6,540 bases of DNA, taken from assembly GCA_017398245.1 (NCBI GenBank), contig JAFQGN010000353.1, positions 1 to 6,540 on the forward strand. The letters are read 5' to 3'. A program made the position numbers and the translations under genes. Source of the stretch: Clostridia bacterium (GTDB taxonomy: Bacteria > Bacillota_A > Clostridia > Christensenellales > Aristaeellaceae). Shown in pieces: positions 1-4,781 of the stretch (position 1 is the first letter of the stretch; every line of letters starts with the position of its first letter). The notes beneath the pieces are model-generated. The model did no database searches. It had not been told where the DNA came from and was given only the letters and a program-made list of their open reading frames with translations.

Positions 1-241
1 AACCAAGGCGGGCTTTTCCGTTTCCAACAAAATCGGCAAAGCCGTACGCCGCAACCGCGTCAGGCGCATCATGCGCGAAGACTGGCGCCTGCTCAGGCCG
101 GAGCTCAAGCCCGGCAAGTACATTTTCGTAGCGCGGACAGGAAGCGCGGAAACGCCGCATGAGAAGCTGACGGCGGAGATGCGCTATCTTCTGCACAAGG
201 CAGACCTGTTCGCCGGCAAACCGGAGGAGAAAAAGGCGTGA
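1..241 (+). CDS. rnpA: Ribonuclease P protein component, C-terminal part (5' end outside window)
   Basis: This is the protein subunit of RNase P, which binds the catalytic RNA and helps it remove 5' leaders from precursor tRNAs in the cytoplasm. The frame is open from base 2 and gives 79 residues before TGA at 239-241. Near the visible start is the family's arginine-rich RNA-binding signature, [18 protein letters not shown], which forms the conserved basic helix; it is followed by the usual strand KYIFVAR. A full RnpA is about 110-130 residues, so roughly the first 35-45 are missing on the left. The stop overlaps the yidD start (GTGA), and the order rnpA-yidD-yidC-jag is the classic near-origin operon, in which rpmH normally lies just upstream. 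Identification is secure from motif plus context. Confidence 0.93.
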   Translation, partial: TKAGFSVSNKIGKAVRRNRVRRIMREDWRLLRPELKPGKYIFVARTGSAETPHEKLTAEMRYLLHKADLFAGKPEEKKA

Positions 242-447
242 AGCGCATCCTTATATGGCTTGTCAGGGGCTATAAACGCTTTATCAGTCCGCTTCTGCCG
301 CCTGCGTGCAGGTTCACACCGACCTGCTCCGAATACGCGCTGGAAGCGATACAGAAGTACGGCGCGCTCAAGGGCGGCTGGATGGCGCTCAGACGCCTCC
401 TGCGCTGTCATCCCTTTCATCCGGGCGGTTACGACCCTGTGCCGTAA
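238..447 (+). CDS. yidD: Membrane protein insertion efficiency factor YidD
   Basis: YidD is a small membrane-associated protein that promotes YidC-dependent insertion of inner-membrane proteins; its biochemical mechanism is not settled. The 69-residue product matches the family throughout. It has an amphipathic/hydrophobic N-terminus ([19 protein letters not shown]), the signature [11 protein letters not shown] with Cys24 and Cys30, and the C-terminal block [14 protein letters not shown] with Cys57. The length is near the family's usual 70-85 residues. The start is GTG at 238, overlapping the rnpA stop by 4 bases. It is supported by GGAGG at 223-227, 10 bases upstream inside rnpA, so translational coupling is likely. 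yidC follows after a 33-base gap. There is no sign of truncation. Confidence 0.95.
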   Translation: MKRILIWLVRGYKRFISPLLPPACRFTPTCSEYALEAIQKYGALKGGWMALRRLLRCHPFHPGGYDPVP

Positions 448-480
448 CGGCCAAGAAGCATAAGGAGGGTACCCCCTACA

Positions 481-1419
481 ATGGCAAGCATGAATCCTAT
501 CAGCGCCACGCTCTGTCAGGTGCTGAGCTTTATCGACGGTATCATCGGCAATTACGGCGTGAGCGTTATCGTGTTCACGCTGCTTGTGCGCCTTGTGCTG
601 CTTCCGCTGAATATCAAGAGCAAGAAGTCCATGAAGGCCATGGAGCGCGTCAGGCCTCAGCTGCAGGCGCTGGAAAAGAAGTACGCGCAGGATAAGGAAA
701 AGTACCAGCAGAAGATGACCGAGCTGTATCAGAAGGAGAAGATCAACCCCATGTCGGGCTGCCTTCCCATGCTCGCTACTCTTCCCATCCTCTTTTGCAT
801 GTTTACCGCCATGCGCGTCGTGGCGAACGAAAAGACGGTCGAAATGCTGCTTGGCATGATGAACGGCGTCGCGCCGGAATTCGACCGCTTCCTGTGGATC
901 ACCAATATCTTCCAGCCGGACGCCTTCTGGCAGACGGTCATCCCGCGCCACGGCTCCTCTCTGATGAGCCTCGTGGCAGTCTCCGGCAGTGAAGTGCTCA
1001 CTCCCGAAAACGTCGAGGCCGTCACCGCGTTCCTCTCTTCCGATGCCTATCTGGAGTGGACCGCCCGCTACGGCGCCGATACCATTCGCTATGCCGCTCC
1101 GCTGCTGATGGGCCGCATGGAGATCCCCACGCAGTTCAACGGTCTGTTCCTGCTGCCCATCCTTTCCATGGCCAGCCAGTTCCTTATGACCAAGCTGCAG
1201 CCGCAGAATACCGCCGGTCAGTCCGAGCAGCAGCAGGCTCAGGGCAAGATGATGCAGTATTTCTTCCCCCTGTTCTCCCTGTGGATCTGCGCCACCTCCA
1301 CCTCCGCCTTCGCGCTGTATTGGGTGGCCAGCAACGTGATCGAAATCCTGCAGACTTTCGCCCTTAACGTCTACTTTAATCGTCTTGAAAAGAAGGAAAA
1401 GCAGATCAAGGAGGCTTAA
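481..1419 (+). CDS. yidC: Membrane protein insertase YidC/Oxa1 (SpoIIIJ type)
   Basis: YidC inserts and folds membrane proteins, alone or with SecYEG, in the cytoplasmic membrane. The 312-residue product has the Gram-positive layout without the large periplasmic domain. Hydrophobic segments lie at about residues 22-44, 95-114, 220-237, 258-272 and 275-297. A basic coiled hairpin (about 45-90, rich in K, E and Q) lies between the first two. Arg37 in TLLVRLVLLPL matches the essential groove arginine of SpoIIIJ. No lipoprotein signal or lipobox cysteine is seen, unlike Bacillus SpoIIIJ. The TM2-TM3 loop (about 115-219) looks roughly 50 residues longer than in Bacillus. The tail is basic. AGGAGGG at 463-469 lies 11 bases before ATG 481; a second ATG at 490 is possible. 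jag follows after 6 bases. Confidence 0.95.
   Translation: MASMNPISATLCQVLSFIDGIIGNYGVSVIVFTLLVRLVLLPLNIKSKKSMKAMERVRPQLQALEKKYAQDKEKYQQKMTELYQKEKINPMSGCLPMLATLPILFCMFTAMRVVANEKTVEMLLGMMNGVAPEFDRFLWITNIFQPDAFWQTVIPRHGSSLMSLVAVSGSEVLTPENVEAVTAFLSSDAYLEWTARYGADTIRYAAPLLMGRMEIPTQFNGLFLLPILSMASQFLMTKLQPQNTAGQSEQQQAQGKMMQYFFPLFSLWICATSTSAFALYWVASNVIEILQTFALNVYFNRLEKKEKQIKEA
1408..1414 (+). promoter_or_regulatory. Shine-Dalgarno site that fixes the jag TTG start
   Basis: AAGGAGG lies inside the last codons of yidC, 11 bases before TTG at 1426. No ATG or GTG in the jag frame fits this site, and the TTG gives the family's N-terminus (KSIETSGKTVEAAV) immediately. This supports a TTG start and coupling to yidC translation. 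Confidence 0.8.
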
Positions 1420-1425
1420 TACACC

Positions 1426-2445
1426 TTGAAGAGTATTGAAACCAGCGGAAAGACAGTCGAAGCGGCCGTCAAAAACGGCCTTAAAGAGCTCGGCTGCGAA
1501 GCCGCCGACGTCGATATAGAGATCCTTGAAATGGGCAGCCCCGGCTTGTTCGGCATGTTCGGCAAGCTCGCCAAGGTCCGCCTGACCGTCAAGGAAAAGG
1601 AAGACGACTTTAAGATCGATATGCCGGTGTTCACTCTGGATATCGGCAAGGAGAAAAAGGCTCCCAAAAAGGAAGCCTCCAAACAGGAAAAGCCCAAGGC
1701 TGAACCCAAGGCCGAAAAGCCCGCGCAGCCCAAGGCTGAGCCTGTGAAGAAGGAAGAACCCAAGGCCGAGCCCGCTCCCCAGCCCAAGGCTGAGGAACAG
1801 GCCGAAGAGCCCGAGCAGGCTTCCTCCGAAGATATGCACGAGGACAAGCAGCGCTCCAATCGCTCCAGGCGCGAACGCGGCGGCCGCCGCCGTTCCGATC
1901 GCCGCAAGAGCGAGAAGACCGAAGAGCAGCCCGCAGCCGAAGCTTCCGCACCCGTGCAGGAAGCCGCCCCCTTCGTTCCGGCCGATCCGGAAACCTGGTC
2001 CGATGCGGCCGATCTGGCCGTGGAGTTCCTCAAGAACACCACCTCCATGATGGGCGTCGAAGTGACCATCGAAGTGAGCGAAAACGAAGAGGCGCTCCAT
2101 GTGCGCATGACCGGCGATACCCTCGGCGTGCTCATCGGCCGCCGCGGCGAAACGCTGGACGCCCTGCAGTACCTCACCAGCCTGCATGTCAATAAGGGCC
2201 GCGAAGGCTATATCCGCGTCTCGCTCGACAGCGAAAATTACCGTGCCAAGCGCGAAGAGGCCCTGCGCAAGCTGGCCCTGCGCATGGCGCAGAGGGCCCG
2301 CAAGACCGGCCACCGCGTCGTGCTCGAGCCCATGAACCCCTATGAGCGCCGCATCCTGCACAGCGCGCTTCAGGGCAACCCCTACGTGCAGACCCATTCC
2401 GAGGGCGAGGATCCTTATCGCCGCGTGATCATCACGCTGAAGTGA
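1426..2445 (+). CDS. jag: RNA-binding protein Jag/KhpB (EloR) with Jag-N, KH and R3H domains
   Basis: Jag (KhpB, EloR) is a cytoplasmic RNA-binding protein. In streptococci it works with KhpA in control of cell elongation and division; the role here is inferred by family. The 339 residues show three parts. A Jag-N domain (about 1-55) contains ETSGKTVEAAV and the GSPGLFGMFG loop. A long low-complexity linker (about 77-185) is rich in K, E, P and A, followed by an Arg-rich stretch (about 143-162). A C-terminal pair follows: a type II KH domain (about 195-270) with the GxxG loop GRRG at 238-241, and an R3H domain (about 275-339) with Arg308xxxHis312. Both RNA-contact motifs are intact. The start is TTG, chosen by its Shine-Dalgarno site. 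It is the last gene of the operon, with a candidate terminator 32 bases after the stop. Confidence 0.95.
   Translation: MKSIETSGKTVEAAVKNGLKELGCEAADVDIEILEMGSPGLFGMFGKLAKVRLTVKEKEDDFKIDMPVFTLDIGKEKKAPKKEASKQEKPKAEPKAEKPAQPKAEPVKKEEPKAEPAPQPKAEEQAEEPEQASSEDMHEDKQRSNRSRRERGGRRRSDRRKSEKTEEQPAAEASAPVQEAAPFVPADPETWSDAADLAVEFLKNTTSMMGVEVTIEVSENEEALHVRMTGDTLGVLIGRRGETLDALQYLTSLHVNKGREGYIRVSLDSENYRAKREEALRKLALRMAQRARKTGHRVVLEPMNPYERRILHSALQGNPYVQTHSEGEDPYRRVIITLK
1693..1794 (+). repeat. PKAE repeats in the Jag linker
   Basis: Five copies of Pro-Lys-Ala-Glu (residues 90-93, 94-97, 102-105, 112-115 and 120-123) are encoded by near-identical CCCAAGGCYGAR units with variable spacers. They form a charged, probably disordered linker between the Jag-N and KH domains. 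The near-identical codons suggest growth by slippage or local duplication. Linkers of this sort vary widely in length among Jag proteins. Confidence 0.85.
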
Positions 2446-2476
2446 TCCTGACCGCCGACGGGCAAATCGTTTTCAG

Positions 2477-2511
2477 CGCCGGCGCTTCTGCTTTGGAAGG
2501 GCCGGCGTTTT
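2477..2511 (+). terminator. Candidate intrinsic terminator of the rnpA-yidD-yidC-jag operon
   Basis: CGCCGGC (2477-2483) pairs perfectly with GCCGGCG (2501-2507). An inner stem CTTC/GAAG (2485-2488 with 2496-2499) closes a 7-base loop, and TTTT follows at 2508-2511. The stem begins 32 bases after the jag stop. The T-run is short, so termination may be incomplete. Confidence 0.65.
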
Positions 2512-2552
2512 GCATCGGTATGCGCGCCGGACAATGCATCGGAGCGCGCCGG
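2511..2552. repeat. Two-copy imperfect tandem repeat after the jag terminator
   Basis: TGCATCGG (2511-2518) plus GCGCGCCGG (2522-2530) recurs as TGCATCGG (2535-2542) plus GCGCGCCGG (2544-2552). The spacers inside the two units are 3 bases and 1 base. This gives 17 identical bases per copy at a 22-24 base period, in non-coding DNA. The CGCCGG part can also pair with CCGGCG at 2502-2507, the right arm of the terminator. Function is unknown. Confidence 0.7.
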
Positions 2553-2603
2553 GGCCGGAAACGCGCAGCCGCCGGTTGGCTCGGCTCCCCGAACAAGACC
2601 ATC

Positions 2604-2626
2604 GGCCCCCATAACGCCGCGGGGCC
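2604..2626 (+). other. GC-rich hairpin upstream of the PHP genes
   Basis: GGCCCC (2604-2609) and GGGGCC (2621-2626) are perfect complements around an 11-base loop. No T-run follows, so it is not an ordinary terminator. It lies 65 bases before the first PHP gene and might be a leader structure or chance in GC-rich DNA. No convincing promoter could be assigned for the PHP genes in 2446-2691. Confidence 0.35.
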
Positions 2627-2679
2627 TGCCAATAAAGATCCCCGGTATTTGTAAAGATACAGCCCATTGCGCTGTGTGC

Positions 2680-2684
2680 GGAGG
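2680..2684 (+). promoter_or_regulatory. Shine-Dalgarno site that fixes the first PHP gene start
   Basis: GGAGG lies 7 bases before ATG 2692. An in-frame GTG at 2674 lies upstream of this site and so is not the start. The ATG choice also gives a protein of exactly the same length as the neighbouring paralog. Confidence 0.85.
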
Positions 2685-2691
2685 TACGACT

Positions 2692-3399
2692 ATGTTTTTT
2701 GAACAGCCCATAAAGATCGATATGCACGTGCATACCATGGAAGGCTCGCCCGACGCCAAAGTCCCCGCGCGCGAACTCGTGCGCCTGTATAAAGAGGCGG
2801 GCTTCGGCGCGATCGTCGTCACTGAGCACGTCTGGGAGCATTACCCCGAGCTGCCCATGGAAGAGCGCATCGAAAAATGGACGAGCGGCTATCGCGAGGC
2901 CAAAGATGAGGGCGATAAGATCGGCCTGAAGGTCTTCCTTGGTGCGGAGACCCGCCTGCGCAGGCATGGCGGAGAGGATTTTCTCGTCTACGGGCTGGAA
3001 ATGGAGAACGTGGAATGGCTCCTGCGCACGCTCGACAGCGCGCAGACCCTTGCTGAGCTTTCGCAGGCCGTGCGCGTGAACGGGTTCTTCTTTGCGCAGG
3101 CGCATCCCTTCCGAGGGGAATGCCGCGCGGCGGAGCCGGAACTGCTCGACGGCGTGGAGGCCTATAACGGCAAGCCGCGCGGAAGCGCGAACAATAACCA
3201 TCTCGCCTTTGATTTTGCAGTGGAAAACGATCTGGTCATGATATCGGGCTCCGATACGCACCAGCCCATCGACGTAGCCCACGGCGGCCTGATGATCCCG
3301 GCCAACATAGAGACGAGCGCGCAGTTTTGCGCATGGCTCAAGGCCGGTTCCACGCGCAGCCGCGTCAATTTCAACCGCCGCGTCGTCTGCCGCCTGTAA
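2692..3399 (+). CDS. PHP-domain metal-dependent hydrolase, first of a tandem pair
   Basis: The PHP (polymerase and histidinol phosphatase) domain is a metal-binding fold that usually hydrolyses phosphoesters; the substrate here is unknown. The 235 residues are essentially one PHP domain carrying the expected ligand set. These are the HxH pair His12/His14 (IDMHVHT), His46 in VVTEH, Glu86 (GAET), His138 (QAHPFR), and Asp188/His190 (SGSDTH). The usual TDH of motif II is TEH here, a conservative change. No signal peptide or membrane segment is seen, so it is probably cytosolic. The next gene is a paralog 20 bases downstream, likely co-transcribed. By family it could be a nucleotide or sugar-phosphate phosphatase, a small exonuclease like TrpH/RNase AM, or a HisK-type histidinol phosphatase. 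No his or trp genes adjoin it to favour any of these. Confidence 0.88.
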   Translation: MFFEQPIKIDMHVHTMEGSPDAKVPARELVRLYKEAGFGAIVVTEHVWEHYPELPMEERIEKWTSGYREAKDEGDKIGLKVFLGAETRLRRHGGEDFLVYGLEMENVEWLLRTLDSAQTLAELSQAVRVNGFFFAQAHPFRGECRAAEPELLDGVEAYNGKPRGSANNNHLAFDFAVENDLVMISGSDTHQPIDVAHGGLMIPANIETSAQFCAWLKAGSTRSRVNFNRRVVCRL

Positions 3400-3403
3400 A
3401 ACG

Positions 3404-3410
3404 AAGGAGG
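3404..3410 (+). promoter_or_regulatory. Shine-Dalgarno site that fixes the second PHP gene start
   Basis: AAGGAGG lies 9 bases before ATG 3420. The reading frame stays open upstream to 3327, but that extension overlaps the first PHP gene and encodes a proline/arginine-rich leader unlike the family. The start at 3420 is therefore preferred. Confidence 0.9.
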
Positions 3411-3419
3411 ATTATCGCC

Positions 3420-4127
3420 ATGAAGATCGAACTCCACCTGCATACGTCCGAAGTTTCCCCCTGCGGCAAGGTGCCCGCGCGCGAAATGGTGCGTATGTAT
3501 AAGGAGGCGGGCTATTCCGCCGTCGTGGTGACAGACCACCTCTTCCCCAGCCTGCACACCCTCGCCGAGGGAGAGACCGCCGCCGAAAAGGCCGAAATCT
3601 GGCTGCAGGGCTATCGCACCGCCAAGGAAGAGGGCGACAGGCTGGGCCTGACCGTGCTGCTTGGCGCGGAAGGCCGCCTGACCGAATACGGCAACGAGGA
3701 TTTCCTCGTCTACGGCCTCAAGGAAACCGATATCGAGTGGATGTTCGCCATGCTTGGCAGCGTGCATTCCATCGCCGAAATGTCCAAAGCCATCCGCGAA
3801 AGGGGCCTGTTCCTTGTGCAGGCGCACCCCTTCCGCCCGGGCCTTCGCGCGCAGGAGCAGAGCCTGCTCGACGGCGTGGAGGCCTTCAACGGCAACCCGC
3901 GCCACAACAGTTCGAACCACCTTGCCCGTGAGCATGCCCTTGCCGGCGGGCTCGCGCTCCTCTCCGGCTCCGACGCCCATCAGGTGGTGGACGTCAGCCG
4001 TGGCGGCATGGACATCCCGCAGGAGATCCGCACGAACGAGCAGCTGCTCGCCTATCTGCGCAAGGGCGCGCCCCGCACCGCCGAGGCGTTTGACGCTGTC
4101 GCCATTGTGAGCGATCCGGTGGCCTGA
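3420..4127 (+). CDS. PHP-domain metal-dependent hydrolase, second of a tandem pair
   Basis: This is a second PHP-fold protein of 235 residues, the same length as its upstream neighbour and about half identical by eye. Shared blocks include KVPARE, GNEDFLVYGL/GGEDFLVYGL, QAHPFR, LLDGVEA and SGSD-HQ. All expected metal ligands are present: His6/His8 (ELHLHT), Asp39-His40 (VVTDH), Glu84 (GAEG), His136 (QAHPFR), Asp185/His187 (SGSDAH). Compared with the first copy it lacks about 6 residues at the N-terminus. It carries a somewhat longer segment after motif II (about 41-60), and the last 20 residues diverge. These differences lie near the likely active-site rim and could change specificity. Probably cytosolic and co-transcribed with the first copy. 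No clear terminator follows. Substrate unknown. Confidence 0.88.
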   Translation: MKIELHLHTSEVSPCGKVPAREMVRMYKEAGYSAVVVTDHLFPSLHTLAEGETAAEKAEIWLQGYRTAKEEGDRLGLTVLLGAEGRLTEYGNEDFLVYGLKETDIEWMFAMLGSVHSIAEMSKAIRERGLFLVQAHPFRPGLRAQEQSLLDGVEAFNGNPRHNSSNHLAREHALAGGLALLSGSDAHQVVDVSRGGMDIPQEIRTNEQLLAYLRKGAPRTAEAFDAVAIVSDPVA

Positions 4128-4231
4128 ATCCCTCGTTTCAGCCCGTGCCCTTCGCGGTATACATAAGCATGGCGCAAATGGGGCGTTTGGGGCGAATTTT
4201 CCGGCCGGTTTTTCCAAAAGGAGTTTTGCTT

Positions 4232-4317
4232 AAACGGCCTTAAATGGCAGTTTTTGGCCGAAAAATGCACGAAAATGCATCGCGTAAAACGCTCGTTTTC
4301 CGCGAAAACGGGACAAA
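4232..4317. promoter_or_regulatory. Phased A/T tracts (predicted curved DNA) upstream of copZ
   Basis: Runs of three to five A or T are centred near 4233, 4243, 4253, 4263, 4273, 4287, 4297, 4306 and 4316. Most steps are 9-10.5 bases, close to one helical turn, with a single 14-base step. AAAATGCA repeats exactly 10 bases apart (4262-4269 and 4272-4279). Phased A-tracts bend DNA, and the run ends about 23 bases before a TTGACA box. This is the longest part of the 295-base gene-free stretch 4128-4422. Curvature is inferred from base pattern, not measured. Confidence 0.5.
4281..4310. repeat. Two overlapping, mutually exclusive inverted repeats
   Basis: CGCG-T-AAAACG (4281-4291) is complementary to CGTTTT-C-CGCG (4294-4304) with one mismatch. 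The middle arm CGTTTTC (4294-4300) is also perfectly complementary to GAAAACG (4304-4310). The two pairings share an arm and cannot form together. Because this lies upstream of the likely promoters, a DNA-level role as a protein-binding site is more likely than an RNA switch. Confidence 0.45.
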
Positions 4318-4339
4318 TCGGGCGTGTTTATCCCGGCGC

Positions 4340-4368
4340 TTGACAAAAGCAGAGAAACGTGTTCTCAT
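4340..4368 (+). promoter_or_regulatory. Candidate sigma-A promoter P1 for copZ
   Basis: A perfect -35 box TTGACA (4340-4345) is followed after 17 bases by TCTCAT (4363-4368), a 4/6 match to the -10 consensus. A transcript would start near 4375, inside the palindrome at 4367-4385. Confidence 0.5.
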
Positions 4369-4390
4369 CGCGCAGGCTGCGCGATATGAT
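4362..4390 (+). promoter_or_regulatory. Alternative promoter P2 for copZ, overlapping P1
   Basis: A good -10 box TATGAT (4385-4390, 5/6) is preceded after 17 bases by the weaker -35 TTCTCA (4362-4367, 4/6). A transcript would start near 4397, giving a leader of about 26 bases that includes the Shine-Dalgarno site. P1 and P2 share bases 4362-4368, so only one could be occupied at a time. Confidence 0.45.
4367..4385. promoter_or_regulatory. Perfect palindrome on the copZ promoter, candidate operator
   Basis: ATCGCGCA (4367-4374) and TGCGCGAT (4378-4385) are exact complements around GGC. The palindrome fills the spacer of P2 and covers the predicted start of P1, the usual position for a repressor or a MerR-type activator. 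It overlaps a smaller palindrome, GATAT-G-ATATC (4383-4393), on the P2 -10 box. It does not match the CopY box (TACAnnTGTA), and I do not recognise a CsoR site. The cognate regulator is unknown and not in the window. Confidence 0.55.
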
Positions 4391-4422
4391 ATCACCCGAC
4401 AAGAATCAAGGAGGAATGAACC

Positions 4423-4623
4423 ATGACCAAGAGGATGATTATTGAAGGCATGATGTGCCCCAAGTGCACCGGCCGCATGGAAAAGGCGCTCAACGCGATC
4501 GACGGCGTGGAGGCGAAGGTGGACCTCAAGGGCGCGGACGTGAATGTGACCGGCAACGTGGCCGATCAGGTGCTGATCGACACCGTGACCAACACCGGCT
4601 ACACCTTCGTGCGCTTCGAATAA
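4423..4623 (+). CDS. copZ: Heavy-metal-associated (HMA) domain protein, CopZ-like copper chaperone
   Basis: A 66-residue single HMA domain, the typical size for CopZ/Atx1-type chaperones that carry Cu(I) in the cytosol to a P-type ATPase or regulator. The metal site is GMMCPKC, with Cys12 and Cys15 at the end of the first strand (RMIIEGM) and start of the first helix (TGRMEKALNAI). The later parts fit a ferredoxin-like fold: GVEAKVDLKGADVNVTG, then VLIDTVTNTGYTFVRFE. The conserved Thr of the usual GMTCxxC is Met here. AAGGAGG (4408-4414) lies 8 bases before the ATG. It appears to be a single-gene unit with its own promoter region and terminator. No copper ATPase or CsoR/CopY lies in the window, so copper as the metal is inferred from family, not context. 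Confidence 0.82.
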   Translation: MTKRMIIEGMMCPKCTGRMEKALNAIDGVEAKVDLKGADVNVTGNVADQVLIDTVTNTGYTFVRFE

Positions 4624-4633
4624 GAGCATAAGG

Positions 4634-4663
4634 AATCCCCCGGCATGTGCCGGGGGATTTTTT
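4634..4663 (+). terminator. Strong intrinsic terminator of copZ
   Basis: AATCCCCCGGCA (4634-4645) and TGCCGGGGGATT (4648-4659) form a perfect 12-bp stem around TG; the real loop probably opens to ATGT. T-rich sequence runs through 4663 (six Ts, 4658-4663, two of them in the stem). It lies 10 bases after the copZ stop. Read from the minus strand the stem also forms but is followed by only a short T-run, so it may block topB read-through only weakly. The rest of the gap, 4664-4781, shows no gene; it holds a T7 run at 4680-4686 and no clear topB terminator. Confidence 0.92.
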
Positions 4664-4781
4664 CGTGCCGAAATCAAGGTTTTTTTAGGGTGCAAAGCGC
4701 GTGTACCGGCGTTTCTTATGCCCAAAACAGGCGGATGGGCGCAGTCTACGCGCTCTGATCGGGAAAACAGGCTGAGGGATA

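Noticed and set aside
184..2397. Very long minus-strand open frame (737 codons) antisense to yidD, yidC and jag
   Set aside because: Its sequence is low-complexity (Leu/Gly/Phe-rich opposite the jag linker), has no recognisable domain, and lies fully opposite three secure genes. High GC and codon bias on the plus strand leave the antisense frame open.
2442..2654. 70-codon plus-strand frame starting at a GTG over the jag stop
   Set aside because: It has no fitting Shine-Dalgarno site, runs through the terminator hairpin and the tandem repeat, and resembles no known family.
2633..2717. TAAAGAT occurring three times (2633-2639, 2652-2658, 2711-2717) around the first PHP start
   Set aside because: A 7-base word with uneven spacing; the third copy encodes the conserved Lys-Ile of the PHP domain. 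Chance is sufficient.
4179..4194. TGGGGCG direct repeat (4179-4185 and 4188-4194) after the second PHP gene
   Set aside because: Short, only two copies, with no stem plus T-run to make a terminator and no recognised regulator site.
3162..4217. Minus-strand open frames antisense to the two PHP genes (also 2473-3282)
   Set aside because: They overlap two proteins with complete catalytic motifs, and the two antisense products resemble each other only because the sense genes are paralogs.
4244..4426. 60-codon plus-strand frame ending over the copZ start (ATGA overlap)
   Set aside because: The overlap is tempting for coupling, but the frame spans the promoters and palindromes, its AAAAGGAG is about 21 bases upstream of the ATG, and the product is basic and unrecognised.
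4715..4740. Possible topB terminator from GCCC/GGGC pairing downstream of its stop
   Set aside because: Only four pairs with a long loop and no T-run on the minus strand.
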